A stretch of DNA of 64,000 nucleotides from Linnemannia elongata (Eukaryota > Mortierellomycota > Mortierellomycetes > Mortierellales > Mortierellaceae): positions 434,001 to 498,000 of the forward strand of contig JAXBDG010000002.1 in the NCBI GenBank assembly GCA_036320915.1. Reading direction: 5' to 3'. The notes beneath the pieces are model-generated. The model did no database searches, had not been told where the DNA came from, and saw only the letters and a program-made list of their open reading frames with translations. The translations under genes and the position numbers were made by a program. Every line of letters starts with the position of its first letter. The first letter of the stretch is position 1. Positions 1-11,800 of this stretch are shown piece after piece.

Positions 1-668
1 AGCTTAAGCTGATGATAGTAGATAAGAGGGATTTTTTCATAGTAATAATTAACTCGATCAGGCCTCGTTGGGAGGCAGAGGAAATGGGGGTTTGATGATG
101 ATATGTTGAGTGTTGTCTTCCGTTGTAGGGGGACTTTTTTTTTTTCCTGAGGATATTGCATATGCTGGAATGAAGAGAGTAAAAGAGGAGAGAGGAGAAG
201 AAATGGAAGGAAGATAGAAAGGAAGGAAGGCTATTCATCTTTCCCCAATCGATTCTCTAATATTAATCGTCTCTCCTTTGTTCTTCTGCGTTCACTTTCT
301 AATTTCCCTTCGCCGACAAGATATGACTAGACAAGATAACAATCACGTGTGAGTGTAGACAATCCGTCTTAATTGGTGAAGCACATCCATGTCTTCTCTT
401 TTTTTATTTATCGCCTTTGGTCTTTTCTTCTTTTCTCTCTCTTTCCTTCATTCCTTTCATCCAGAACAACAAGGCCAGGATAAGTTCATCATCGATCGTT
501 GAGAGCTTGGCGATCTCAATGAGAATTTGGAGATAAGGGCCTCTTCTCTATGCTATTATCGGCACAAAGATACACAGCACACTTCTAATATTCGACACAT
601 GTGCTTAGCCTGGAATAGTTGGTACAATATTTGGCGTTGTTGAAGAAGGATATCAATCTAACATTACG
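1..668. other. Gene-free flank
   Basis: AT-rich and pyrimidine-rich sequence with no supported gene. A faint IQGAP-like segment near 475-545 is the only coding-like signal. Confidence 0.4.
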
Positions 669-902
669 ATGAACGAGTTATTTATTACCTATCAACTATT
701 GGCTCAACACCACGACACCCTTGCACCTCAGGAGAAGCACCACTAGCAGATGTGTCTCGACGAACTCGAGCCGGCTCTTCGTCAGGTTCCCCGCAAGAAA
801 ACCAAGACTATCATCTTGATTATTTTCAGTCGATGGGAGACACCTATTCAGGACCAGCACTCGACATTCTTGTGAGAGACCAACATCACCCAAGTTGATA
901 TC
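669..902 (+). pseudogene. Decayed upstream part of the IQGAP-like gene
   Basis: In the same frame as the ATG at 903, translation upstream gives NELFITYQLLAQHHDTLAP, which resembles the IQGAP motif for hinge residues after the GAP domain (INTHxLLxxHxDxIAP), then a CLDELEP stretch and WETPIQDQ. The frame is broken by TAG at 744-746 and TGA at 873-875. Further upstream (about 475-545) a weak KFIIDR / ELGDLNENLEI match to IQGAP may also be present, with another stop. I read this as a truncated, inactivated copy; a sequencing error would have to occur at least twice to explain it. Confidence 0.6.
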
Positions 903-1893
903 ATGTACAAGGAGACAAAGTCGATTCTCGTTCAGCTGATCCGTTCAATCCCAGGTATTGCTGACAAGCGGCCTCTGGACTTGATGAAGATTGCAGAGAC
1001 TGCTGCGACGACAAAGGATGCGATCTTGATCCGCAAGGGTATCAAGGTGAAAGAGATGCTGATTGAGCTGGAAGCGCCGAACGTGATCGATGACCATTTT
1101 ACATTCATGACGGAAGAGGTGACAGAGGAGCTGAGGCACTTGGGCAACCTGAGGGAGAAGGTGAACGAGGAGGCGGCCAGTTTGGAGAGCGTCTACAAGA
1201 CTATTGGCGATCACAACAACTACTTGAGGAATCAGCTGGATTCATACAAGGCCTACCTCCAGAACGTGCGCATGCAGAGTGGTGGAGGAAACAGTCCTGG
1301 ACAGGGTTCTGGTGTCGGTGTTGTCAAAGTTGGAGGAAAGGAGGCCAAGAAGGGCAAGCAGCAGGTGCTCGGACCGTTCAAGTTTACGCACCACCAACTC
1401 GAGAAAGACGGCGTCATTGCCGAGAGCAACGTTCCCGAGAACAGGTAAATTTCTTTTCTTTGTACTGTTTTGTCTGTTTGGGAGGCGCTTGGTTACATTT
1501 GAGTATCATTGAAATGCGCTTGCTAATACGCTCTGTCTATACTATGTGACACGAACGATGATAGGCGAAGCAATATTTTCTTCAACATTACGTCACCTAT
1601 TCCAGGAACGATTATTATTGCACTTCACTACAAGGGTCGCGATAAGGCCATTCTGGAGATGGATTTGAAGCTGGACGATCTTCTCGAGAAGGTAACCAAC
1701 CATTCGATCATGGATCCATCTTGACTCTGATATGTTTTTGTACATGCACCTTGGTACTCACCCATCCTTTATTCTTCCTTTTCTCTCTAACTAATAGCAA
1801 CAAGATCAGGTGCAACTGTTGGATCTGGAGTATGTACACCTGAATGTCAATAAGGTTTTGGCCTTGTTGACCAAGACCTTCATCAAATGCTAA
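903..1893 (+). CDS. IQGAP-type RasGAP C-terminal domain protein (fragment)
   Basis: Three exons (903-1444, 1565-1691, 1798-1893) join in phase to 254 residues. The product matches the C-terminal RasGAP_C region of IQGAP proteins: an opening YKETKSILVQLIRSIPG block, a helical middle, then the K-rich GPFKFTHHQLEKDGVI strand and a C-terminal LEYVHLNVNKVLALLTKTF helix. In the family this region binds partners rather than small GTPases directly, and works in cytokinesis and cortical actin scaffolding. The calponin-homology, IQ and RasGAP parts are absent. The ATG at 903 is the first usable start downstream of an in-frame stop, and IQGAP-like sequence continues upstream of it, so this is probably the surviving end of a decayed paralogue. 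Whether it is transcribed cannot be seen. Confidence 0.7.
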
Positions 1894-2708
1894 AGTGTTA
1901 TATATGATGACACCAAAAGAGTAGGAAAAAAAACAACCCATTCTTCTGCCCTTTTTCGCCATTTTTCTCTACATTTTTCTTTCGTCCTCTCACATAATAA
2001 AAGAAATATGAACCCATTCATTCCTTGCTTTTCCTTTGTCAATGTCTATGCTTATGCCCGCTTACCAGAGATAAAAAAGGCTCAGTTTCTGGTTTTCCTT
2101 CGTAAACGACGTCAAGAAGGTATTTATAAAAGTGTGCGTCTGTGGCCTGCCTTACGTAATATGTTAAGCATGAATTATGTCGGTTGCGGGATGGATTCCG
2201 TCTCGTTTTGATGAGGGAGGAAGAGGACGTGCGTATGTGTTTAGTGGTAGGCTCTGTGCGAAAAGGTTGGTGGCAAAATGTTCTATGACTTTAAATTTAT
2301 TTTTTGTAACTTGGTCTGCGCCCTCTCTTTGCCTCCTGTCTTTATCTCTGGGATTATCCCCTTTCCCCCCTCCCCCCCTTTTTTTTGACATTTATCACTC
2401 AAAGCTTCAAACGCAGCTCACTCAAACACACTTACCTTATTGATTTCTCATCATCACCGACAGATCAGCCAACAACAACAACAACAATAACAGTAACAAA
2501 AACAACAGCAGCAATAAGAAGCTTAGAGAGGTGCCTTGGCCTGCAAGGACTTTTGAATCGTTGATATTATTGTACATACAGACTATGATAGCAAATATGA
2601 GACTTGAAATTAATAGTCAGGTGAAAAACACCATAAAGTGAACAAAAAAAAATCCTTTGCTCACTTCCTAAATCCCTCCCTTCTTCCTGTCCAACCCAAC
2701 CCAGAACC
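1894..2708. other. Gene-free interval between IQGAP fragment and kinase
   Basis: Holds the 3' flank of the IQGAP fragment (AATAAA-like sequence near 1997), a CT-rich tract around 2340-2395 and an AAC-rich run near 2470-2510. The open frames here have no recognisable domain and no clear splice partners. Confidence 0.4.
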
Positions 2709-4850
2709 CTAAGAGTCAGACTCTGCGTCGTCAGACTCAAGGTCGTCAGACTCAGAGTCGTCATCCTCTTTGTGGCTGCCGTCTTGGGTGCCGCGGCCAT
2801 CATCCCGGAAGTCGCTCCCAAAGAGGTCGCGAAGTTCTACCCTCTCGGCCTGCAGGTCCCGCCGCTCCTGTCGGATACGGGCTTGGACCTGGGCGAGGAG
2901 GGCGGCCCAATGGCGCTCCTTCACGGCCTCCTTGGCAACGAATACCCGGTAGGCCTTGGCACCGGACGTCGTCCTCGTCCCGCTCTCACGGCCCCTCACC
3001 TCTGCCTCCTCAGCCCTCATCTTCTTCCGCGTCAACGCCCCCGAGCTCTCGCCGCTGCTGTCTGAGTTCCGGGCATGCTTCTCAGTGGCGGTGTCAAACA
3101 CCGGGGCCACGTCGAATGCAGTGTCCGGAAGACTCTGCGGACAAAAGCCGAGACAGAGGAAGCGATGCTTCGCAAGGTCAGGCAACTTGATCCGCTGGCG
3201 GACATCAACGGCGAGAGTACGCGTAAGAAGGTTCTTGGCATCCTCACACGGAGCAACACCCTCGAGAAAGTTCTCCAGGGGCCGTCTAACAACATTGCTA
3301 AAGTTTTCAGGGTGAGCAAAGTGGATATGGTTAATTTCAATTATTTTATTTTTTTTTTGAAAAGAAAAAAAAGAAGAGGAAGAATTAGGATTGTCAATGT
3401 GAACTCATTTAGCTTTGTTCTGAGAATCATTCACTTACCCGGCCGTGATTTTGAGGCTCTTTCTACTGAACATCTGGTGGAAGATCACACCAAGCGAGAA
3501 GACATCAATCTTGTCGGTGTGGACCTTCCCCTCCAGGACCTCTGGCGCCCAGTAGCCAGGCGTCCCAGCCATCCGGTGACTGAATATACAGTTGAATAGA
3601 AACAAATGTCATTACAATTGAATAGTAACACATGTTAGTCGTCGAAAGGTGCTTTGGTATTGCCTATGAGTGCATCAATTGCTACCTATTAATAATGTTC
3701 ATTTGCGTTGACATACCTGACGGCTGAAGACTCCTCTGCGAGCCCAAGATCCGTGATCTTGAGCTGCATCCCTGTGTCCACCAGCACATTCTCAGGCTTG
3801 AGATCGCAATGGCGAATCCCTGCCTCATGGATGTGGCTCAAGCCAGCCACGAGCTGTCTGCCGAAGAACCTGATCTCCGCGACCGACAAAGGTGCGCGGT
3901 TGACCAGGAGGGCGTGAAAGTCTCGCGGCTGGTAGAGCTGCATCAAGAGACAGGGTCCGCGCAAGTCCTCGACAACGCCGTGAAATTTCACAACGTTGTC
4001 GTGGCCTTGCAACCTACTTAAGAAGCAAGCTTCCTTTCGGATCTGTGCGTGATAACAAACAAGAATGGGAGTACCAACAAGCGTTAGTAAAGGCATGCAG
4101 GCAAACAACATATCTCTGAGTTATATAATATCCAACCGTTAAAAGTTTACTCTTACCGTTGCAATCCTCGCCGTGGGCTTCGGGACCTTCAGGGCCATCT
4201 TCTCTCCGCTGCTGCTACGAACAACGTGAACAGCGCCAAAGCTGCCTTCAGCGATGGGCCTGCCATTCACGTCGACGTACAGGGCTCCTGTGACCTCATC
4301 GCGAAAGGTCACTTCGGACGGCACCTATGACACAAAAATGAGAGGTGAGTTGACGGATCTCGGTTAGCTCTCATGGTTACAGGTTGCACTCTACGAATAC
4401 TTCATTTAACCCCAAGAAGCATATCAATTGAACTGTTGTTGTACCTGTTCAGCACCGGAGAGGTTGGATACATCCACTCGAGCAGGAGCAAGGCGATCAC
4501 TGACCTTGAAAATGCTCTTGTCGTTCGAGACAGAGCCGTAATCCTCAGGGTAGTACGAGCCGCTGCTGAGTGGGTAAGGAATGTACGCTGGCTCAGGGAT
4601 ATTAACAACGCGACTGAAGCTCACGACCAAAGGGAGTGCCTGTTGCAGCAGCTCCTCTTGGTGTTGCTCCTGTTGGTGCTGATGATCGTGTCCGGTCTGA
4701 GCAGACGTGACGGGGGGGTTTGTGGAAGGGGGAAGGGGGTTACAGGGAAGGGGGAGCGAGGGGAGGGAGGGGAGAGAGGGGAAGGGGGGAAAGAGGGAAG
4801 GGGGGAAAGAGGGAAGGGGAGTTGAAGAGCGTATAGCTATCGTTTTGCAT
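2709..4850 (-). CDS. Serine/threonine protein kinase with acidic tail; 5' end unresolved
   Basis: Exons 4445-~4740, 4157-4324, 3717-4042, 3439-3579 and 2709-3297 (read right to left) join in phase. They carry a full kinase core: glycine loop AEGSFGAV, lysine in ALKVPKP, catalytic loop HCDLKPEN, DLG in place of DFG, then MAGTPGYWAPEVL and DVFSLGVIFHQMF. The last exon adds a basic/acidic helix and ends in a run of D, E and S. All catalytic residues are present, so it is predicted active; substrate unknown. The N-terminal exon is Gln/His-rich. Its frame has no ATG before a stop near 4861. The likeliest ATG (4848-4850, after a CT-rich leader) is in another frame, separated by a C/T tract at about 4705-4825. 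An indel there or an unrecognised intron must be invoked. Confidence 0.65.
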
Positions 4851-5429
4851 GCTGAATACTAGAATCGTGTGCAGTTGGTGAGGGAAGAAGAGAAGAGAAG
4901 AGAAGAAAAGAGAGAGAGAATCGAGTTTAAGAGTCGTTGTTGCTGGAGGTTGTTTTTTTTTTTTTTTCGTCCGTTGCAAGGGTGCCTGGTCAAGAAGGGA
5001 TCGACTGCATTAACGAAGGAATGTAGCTACCCTTGTTTTATAATACCTTTTCATTTCAATTGAATCGTTGCACTCGTGGGAACGTGGAGTGAAAGGAAGT
5101 AGAGGGGGAAGTTCATTATACGTTATGCATGTATACGACATTGCCGCGCCGATTCCCTCCCTTTCATTCTCTATTTGCCTCCACTCACCTCGTACAACGG
5201 AACTAGACCAGTGCAACCACAACATCACAACAAGACATTAATACTTATGGTAAGGTTGCCTTTACGTTTATTTCATGGACCTTTCTTTGCTTGAGTTTTG
5301 TTTATGTTGTTGTACAACAATGGCCTCTACTTTGCTACGCGTTGTTGTCTTGCTGTTTTGTTTTGTTTGATTGTTTGGCTGGGCAACTCGACAGAATGAC
5401 TCGCGGTATTTCTTTTTCGTTTGCTTGCG

Positions 5430-5960
5430 GTATCGTTTGTTCCCGCGGTCATCATGCCCAGCGTACTCCTTGAAACATCTTTTCCTCCGCGCCTTCACGT
5501 CGTTCTTTTTTTCTTTTTTCCTGTTCGCGGGTTGGCTGTTGAGCCAATAGAACGCGTTCGGGAAAAGATATGGGAAAAAGAGGGCACACGACCAAGGCAA
5601 GGCGCAGACGCAAAAAAAAAAAGTGACTGCATAATATTAATTTATTTAGCGGACCATCCGTCCGTGCGGGAGTAGGCAATCTGTCTTGATTGCCGATGGT
5701 CGTTGTATTACCTTTTTCATTTTCTTGCAGGATCGGGCTTTGTTCCCGCAATCGGCATGACCTTTTTACTCTTTTCCTCTGCGCCTTCGCGTCTTTCGCT
5801 TTCTTCTTTTTCCTTTTCCCGTCTCCCGAGGAACCAATAGAATGCGTTCGGTAAAAGCACACGACCAAAGTCAAGGCATAAGGCGCATTGTGATTGCATT
5901 TTTTTTTATTTTTTGAGTGGACCGTGGGAAGAGTCCCTCCGTCTTGACTCGGGGACTGTG
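5430..5960. repeat. Diverged direct duplication (~300-bp spacing)
   Basis: Segments near 5430-5700 and 5735-5960 share the same order of landmarks: TTTGTTCCCGC, a TCCTCYGCGCCTTC block followed by T-rich sequence, then CCAATAGAAYGCGTTCGG, then CACACGACCAA, then an A- or T-run and a GCGGACC/GTGGACC block. Copies are clearly related but indel-rich. CCAAT lies inside the best-conserved block. No coding function is visible. Confidence 0.6.
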
Positions 5961-6386
5961 GGTTTTTCAATATAATATCAACCTCGTCTCTTTGTTTTCT
6001 TCTCTTTCTTTCTTTCCTTTCTTAACCCTTCCCACGCCCATGCCTCCCTTCCTTCCCTCTTTCCCAACCCTTGCTTACCAAGCCTTTTTTTTTTCCTTTG
6101 CTGACTCGGGGCCTGCCTGCTCTTCTGAACCCTCTGCTCATGTCTCTCTGCCTCTCTGCCACTCTGCCTCTGTCCCTCTTCTTTCTCTCTCTCTCTTTCC
6201 ATCCCCTTTCCCTCTTTGCCTTCGTTTGCTTTCACTTCTTTGTCTTATTTCTTACTCTCCTTATTTTTCTTTCTTTTATTTCTTCACCCTCACTCTCTCT
6301 CATTCGACATGGAGGAACCTCATGAACAATGGTCGCAAGATCATCAAAACCAAGACACTGACGACCGATGTCATGCTAGAACTCAT

Positions 6387-7880
6387 CCGCTATCGCTAAG
6401 GAAAGTACAAGATAGTTGACTACACTGTTTCCTTATGAGCCTCATTATTTTATGGCTGAATCCATTTTCCTATTGTCAGCCAAGCGATAAGTAGTTCCGT
6501 GAGAGGAAAAGGGGGGACTGTAGTTCATTCTTTTTGATGGGGTGCCCGGTAAAAGGCCATGTACCTTCTGTATATCGGCTGCGGTTTGTCGAATCTACAC
6601 TCTTCATCCACATGGGTGCTAATGCCTGCATACGGAAAGGTGTAATTGCGTCGTCCTAGCTTCATCCACTATAGTCGAATTTTCGTGAAGCCTGAAAGTT
6701 GCAGGTGCTCATGTGTGTGCTCCGAGTGCTATGGGGCAAATTGAAAAGAGATGCGGGTATTCTGGATGCATCAAGAATGGATATGGTTTCTTCTTTCTTT
6801 TCTGGTATTACTTGGGTTCTCTTGTGATAATGAGTAGCAGGTGATGATGCGGAGGGTGAGATGGCCCATACCCACTGGCTGAAATGCTCTTTGTTATCGC
6901 TTGGCAGCTATGTATTGGGAGAGTAAAAAGGAACAGAAAACAATTGTGGCTGCTGGAGGGCATAGGAGAGGGATAATGATGCGTTGGTCAAACGGTTGTG
7001 TTAGATAATCTTGGTCGGTTCACTTTCCAGTTTTTCACTGACACCTTTTTTCTTTTCGTTCCTACAATTGCCTAGAGTCGCTCAACTGCACATCGCAGTG
7101 GGGACAGCCAGGATCTTGATCCAGGAACCCATTCGCTATAGCTAAGGAAAGTACAAGGTCATCAACCACACTGTTTATTACAACTCTCATTATTTAATGA
7201 CTGAATCCATTACCATATTGTCAGCCAAGGGATAAGTAGTTCCGTGAGAGGAAAAGGGGAAGCTGTAGTTCATTCTTTTTGATGGGGTGCGCGGTAAAAG
7301 GCCATATACCTTCTGTATATCGGCTGCGGTTTGTCGAATCTACACTCTTCATCCACATGGGTGCTAATGCCTGCATACGGAAAGGTGTAATTGCGTCGTC
7401 CTAGCCTCATCCACTATAGTCGAATTTTCGTGAAGCCTGAAAGTTGCAGGTGCTCATGTGTGTGCTCCGAGTGCTATGGGGCAAATTGAAAAGAGATGCG
7501 GGTATTCTGGATGCATCAAGAATGGATGCGGCTTCTTCCTTCTTTTCTGGTATTACTTGGGTCTTCTGGTGACGATGAAAAGCAGGTGACGATGCGGTGG
7601 GTGAGATGGCCCATACCCACTGGCTGAATCTGCTTCTTGTTATCGCTTGGCTATGTATTGGAGAGTAAAAAGGGGGGAAAGAGGAATAGAACACAATTGT
7701 GGCTGCTGGAGAGCATAGGAGAAGGATAATGATGCGTTGGTCAGAGGGTTGTGTTAGATGATCTTGGTCGGTTCACTTTCCAGTTTTTCACTGACACTTT
7801 TTTCTATTCCTTCTTTCCTGCAATTGCCTTGGAACGCTCGAGTGCACACCACAGGAGGGATAATCAGGGTCTCGACCGAC
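6387..7880. repeat. Tandem duplication, period about 745-753 bp
   Basis: Two head-to-tail copies with high identity. Landmarks recur at a constant spacing: GCTAAGGAAAGTACAAG at 6396 and 7141; GCGTTGGTCA/GCGTTGGTCAG at 6981 and 7734. The offset grows from 745 to 753 through small indels. Substitutions are scattered, so the duplication is not new. Neither copy keeps a convincing open frame; a 95-codon frame in the second copy (7407-7694, minus) has no family features. Confidence 0.85.
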
Positions 7881-8045
7881 CATAACACAGAAAATAATAG
7901 GACGACTACAAGATCTTGTCTCTTGGTATGCTAGAATGAATAGACACTGCGAACTAAATTAGATTATCGGACACTCGTTTAACTGACTTGAGCGATCTGG
8001 CGCAGCATTCTTATTTCCTTTTAAGCAGTCTGTGAGGAATGTTAA

Positions 8046-8198
8046 AACAAAAAAGCCAGGTTGCGCAACTCTTTTGTTTGCGGAGATAGTGACTCAAAGA
8101 AGCTGGAGATGGAGTGGCAGCTGAGAGAGAAGTGTGGAGGAGTCACCATTTCGTCTTTGGAAGCTGGCTCTAGCGGATCGTCGTCGCAGGTGTCATGA
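8046..8198 (+). pseudogene. Orphan coding-like scrap
   Basis: A 50-codon open stretch ending in TGA encodes a charged, plausible protein end (DSDSKKLEMEWQLREKCGG, then a Ser/Gly-rich tail). It starts right after a stop and has no ATG. It may be the last exon of a lost gene. Not assigned to a family. Confidence 0.25.
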
Positions 8199-8243
8199 AC
8201 TAGAGCAACTATTTACCGTTAGCCCTTTCGACTGTAAGGATAA

Positions 8244-8402
8244 CTATGTATTGTTTGTATACGGCGAGACTGGCGGCTTGTTCGCATCCTCATAGGGCAA
8301 GATTGGCACCTGGTCAATGTCCTCGGAGGCTGGCGAGTTCAGGCTCTCAGAGGACTTGAACATCGGTATCGGCAGCTCATCGTCGCCCTCCCAGGCCAGT
8401 AC
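8244..8402 (-). pseudogene. Orphan terminal-exon-like scrap
   Basis: Preceded by a good acceptor (CCATTAG) and ending in TAG, this 52-residue frame reads VLAWEGDDELPIPMFKSSES and continues through a Pro/Glu/Asp-rich end. Composition is protein-like and unlike the surrounding AT-rich DNA. It lies 415 bp beyond the MAPKKK stop on the same strand, so it could be a remnant of a former neighbour. No upstream exon could be found. Confidence 0.3.
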
Positions 8403-8479
8403 CTAATGGCCCTCCACAACAACTCCTGCACCGCTCCTTAGTGCACGTATATCCTTTTCCACTTTTTTTTTGCCAACAG

Positions 8480-8550
8480 CCCAATGCCAGAGGATGTTCA
8501 TACTCATCAAAACATAATTCTGATGAATACGAATATCCTCTGGCATTGGG
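8480..8550. repeat. Imperfect 30-bp inverted repeat (hairpin)
   Basis: Arms 8480-8509 and 8521-8550 pair with about 26 of 30 matches around an 11-nt loop; the outer 16 bp (CCCAATGCCAGAGGAT) are perfect. The structure lies in the gene-free gap beyond the MAPKKK stop. Terminator, small-RNA precursor or mobile-element end are all possible; nothing decides between them. Confidence 0.8.
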
Positions 8551-8816
8551 AAAATAAAGGGCCTTGGACAGCAGTGCATTCTTTTCTCTCTTCATTTTTA
8601 TCTCTTTGTTTCTGTTCGCGTTTGGTTCTCTTCAACGCGGATTAGAGTCCGCACAGTCCAGTGTCCTATTTTCATGCTCACAACACAGCCTTTTCTGCAT
8701 TGATCATTCGAATGAAGAAAACAAGGGACCACAACGACTACCCCGAGCTGCGCGTAGTTCCAAGAAAAAGAAATAATGCAATTTGGGATTTTTAATGACA
8801 GCAAGAAAAACGAGGC

Positions 8817-11800
8817 TTAGGGGAAGAGAGGCGCGTCCTGGAGAGAGTCGGCTACAGACGACGACCCATCTGAGTCCTGACGAGTCATCATTGCGAACAT
8901 GGGAACATCTCCTCCTAGTCCCCTTCCTTCCTCCGAGAGAACGGCCGCTGTTGCCGCATTGGCACTATCGCTGGCACCCGAATTCTCACCCTCGCCAGAG
9001 CCCTCCATCATCCGCATCGATAGCACTGGCGACATCAACGTCCGCTCCTCCCTCTCGTTAGGTCCAACGTGGTCATAAGAGTCCAACCCCATCTGGCGAG
9101 CAAACCCTCCCTGCTCCTCAATTTCCGCAATCTGTGACGCGTCGAGGGATACGGACGCCGTCGCAGAAGCCGACGCGAGGACGGAGGAAAGAGACGGCAA
9201 ACTCTGGTGGTTCATCGACCCATTAATACTGCCCCCCACAATATGGAACCCACCGTGTTGACTGTGGCCGTCGTCGCCACCGCTGGCAATCGATGAGGTA
9301 GCTTCCCCATGCCATGGGTATACTGATGCTTGCGCGGGCATAGGCGACGACTGCATCGAGGCCTGTCGAGACGTTTCCTCCCGCTCACGGACAGCACTCA
9401 ACATGAGCTCCACCTCCGAGCCGACTTCCGATACATTGTCCGAGACGTTCGAGTCTATGACGCCCATAAAACTCAAGGTTTCAGACCGACTAGGCACCTC
9501 GATCCGACCACCATCAGTAGCCGCGACCACCGTAGTCACGTTGGCAACAATAACACCTTCAGTCTTCTTCGACGGCTCGACAACGATATCCGGCGACTTG
9601 GACTTGGGATGACCAGAACCAGAGCCGACCCCATTGGGTAGATCCTCGTCTAAATCATCCTCTGACCGGTAAGCAACCGCAGTGACGCTTGAGGACGCAG
9701 AATAAGCCGCCGAGAACTCATCATGATCGCCATAATGACTACCAGGCGTCGTCGCAACCGTACTGGTCTCTCCGTCGCTGTTATTGTTATGCATCTCAAC
9801 CGCAGCGGACTCGTCATACGCCGCATACTTGTCCCGGTTCTCATCCGTATCCACACCCCGGAGCCACTCATCACGCAGCAACTCAACTGCCGAAGGACGA
9901 TCATGCGCACTGCGAGTAAAACACCTCTTCAAGAACGAGATTCCTTTGGCACTCATCTGCGAGGGATCCGGCAGAGGAGGATGAGAAGTCGCGACGTGGT
10001 ACATGACTGCCCACTCATTATCCAGATGTGCCCAGGGTCGACGTCCAGTAGCCATTTCCAACACACAACATCCGAGCGACCAGATATCCATGCTTCCTTT
10101 GCGGCCCTTTTCGCCGTTCTTGATCACCTCGGGCGCCATGTACATGGGTGTTCCGTTCAGCGAGTTGGCTCCGACTCCGACGCTCATCGTCCCTGCGCCT
10201 CCACGACCATGTGTCCGCGTCCTCTGGTTCTTGGCAAGGATCTTGGCCGCTCCAAAGTCCACAAACTTGATATTACCAAGATGGTCTAACAGCACGTCTA
10301 CAAAAAAAAATATCCAAATGACATCTGTGGTTAATTTACCCCATCGATAATATAACATACTTCAACAACTTCGTATATCAAGATGCACATAAACTTACTA
10401 TCAGGCTTGACGTCGCGATGAACGACGTTCTCGCCATGAAGATACGCCAACCCTTTCAGCATCTGGAGTGTATAGAACTTGATGACCTTCTCGTCCTCGA
10501 TCCTGCCGTGCTCCAACAGATCGGCCAAACTGCCCCCCTGACAGAACTCCATGAAAATGAAGACCTTGTGTCGATGGACCTCAATGTTGTCATACCGCAC
10601 AATGTTAGGGTGGTGCAACATCTTCATCACCTTCATCTCATCATGGATCGACTTGACAAGCGACATGGACGCGTTCTGGAACCGAATCTCCTTGACTGCA
10701 ATCAGCTCTCCTGTATCCGAATTGGTGCCCAAGTAAACCGTACCGAACGTTCCTGATCCAATGTATTTGGCCATCTGCCAACGAATCGCTACGGAGTCTG
10801 AGAGTGCCGCCAGGAATACCAGCGACCGATCCTCGGGTTTCTGATCGTCCAGAACCTTGCCGACCACCTTGATTTCCTGCTCGCGCTCTGTCCTGACCTT
10901 CTCCAGTGTGCACAGCTTCTCGATTTGTACGCGATGATTCCGTGCCGCGTCCTCCGAAAGAACAGACTCGTTGGCGGTAGCAAGCTTGAAGATGTTGGCA
11001 ATCTCCTCGAGGAGCCGTGTCTGGTCCTTGGGCTTTTGCTTCTGTCGTCCATCACGCTCGTTCCTCAAGGACTCGCTCTGCGATCGGGCTCCGTGAATAT
11101 CAAAATGAGAAATCAGCAACGTCATGCAACCAGCAATTTTGTTCCTCAGCCAAGAGAATTCGGAATCACTCAAAGCCAAGATGTTGTTGCCTTTGGTCAT
11201 CTTCATCGCAAAATTAAGAGCCGACATTGCCCATCGGAAGGTCTGACGGTCCGTTTGGTCACAGTCATCACAGACAAAGCTGACCCAGTCGATAGAAAGG
11301 CGGAGCAGTTTCAAGTTGAACTGAGATCGTGGCAGACCCTCCATGGAACTGAGCGAGGTGAGACCGTAATCAGAGGCGAAACGGAAGAAGGGCTGAACGA
11401 GATCCTGGCAGTTTGGAACCTTCATGGTGATCTTGCGGAGGACTGTCACCGACTGGACAATGGTATCCGCCAACTTGTAAGCCGCCTTCTTAGTCTTGTT
11501 CAACTCCTTGTTCAATGCTGTCACGTTGGCGCGACTCTCTGTAATGATCTCCAATCCATAGGGGTCTGCAAACTTGCTAAAGCGCTTTTTACAAGCATCG
11601 AGCAAGCTACCGCGTTCAGAGATCAGTCGGACACGACCGGGCTTGAGGTCCAGGTCGATCCCAGGAAAGCTGTCAAGGTGAAGGATTTGGCCGCCCCAAA
11701 AGAACTTGTCGCGCGGAGTAAAGACGAGAATGTATCCTGATCCTGCCTGTTCGAAGCATGAGCGGAGGGTGTGTGACAGGTACATCGCGCTCTCAGCAAC

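Larger units (their letters stand above)
4862..8043. other. Gene-poor region with repeats
   Basis: About 3.2 kb without a supportable gene. It contains CT-rich tracts (6000-6300), a diverged duplication around 5430-5960 and a tandem duplication around 6387-7880, described separately. Open frames here are short, low-complexity, or run across the repeats. Confidence 0.5.

Noticed and set aside
5452..5970. 172-codon minus-strand frame
   Set aside because: It spans the diverged duplication; apparent internal similarity is from the DNA repeat, not from protein conservation.
6309..6419. 36-codon frame starting MEEPHEQWSQDH after a CT-rich leader
   Set aside because: Too short, no domain, and it runs into the tandem repeat. 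The leader is suggestive but no downstream exon was found.
7407..7694. 95-codon minus-strand frame in the second tandem unit
   Set aside because: Not kept in the first unit in matching form, no family features and no ATG context.
10925..11740. 271-codon plus-strand frame
   Set aside because: Antisense shadow of the MAPKKK exon 10399-11963.
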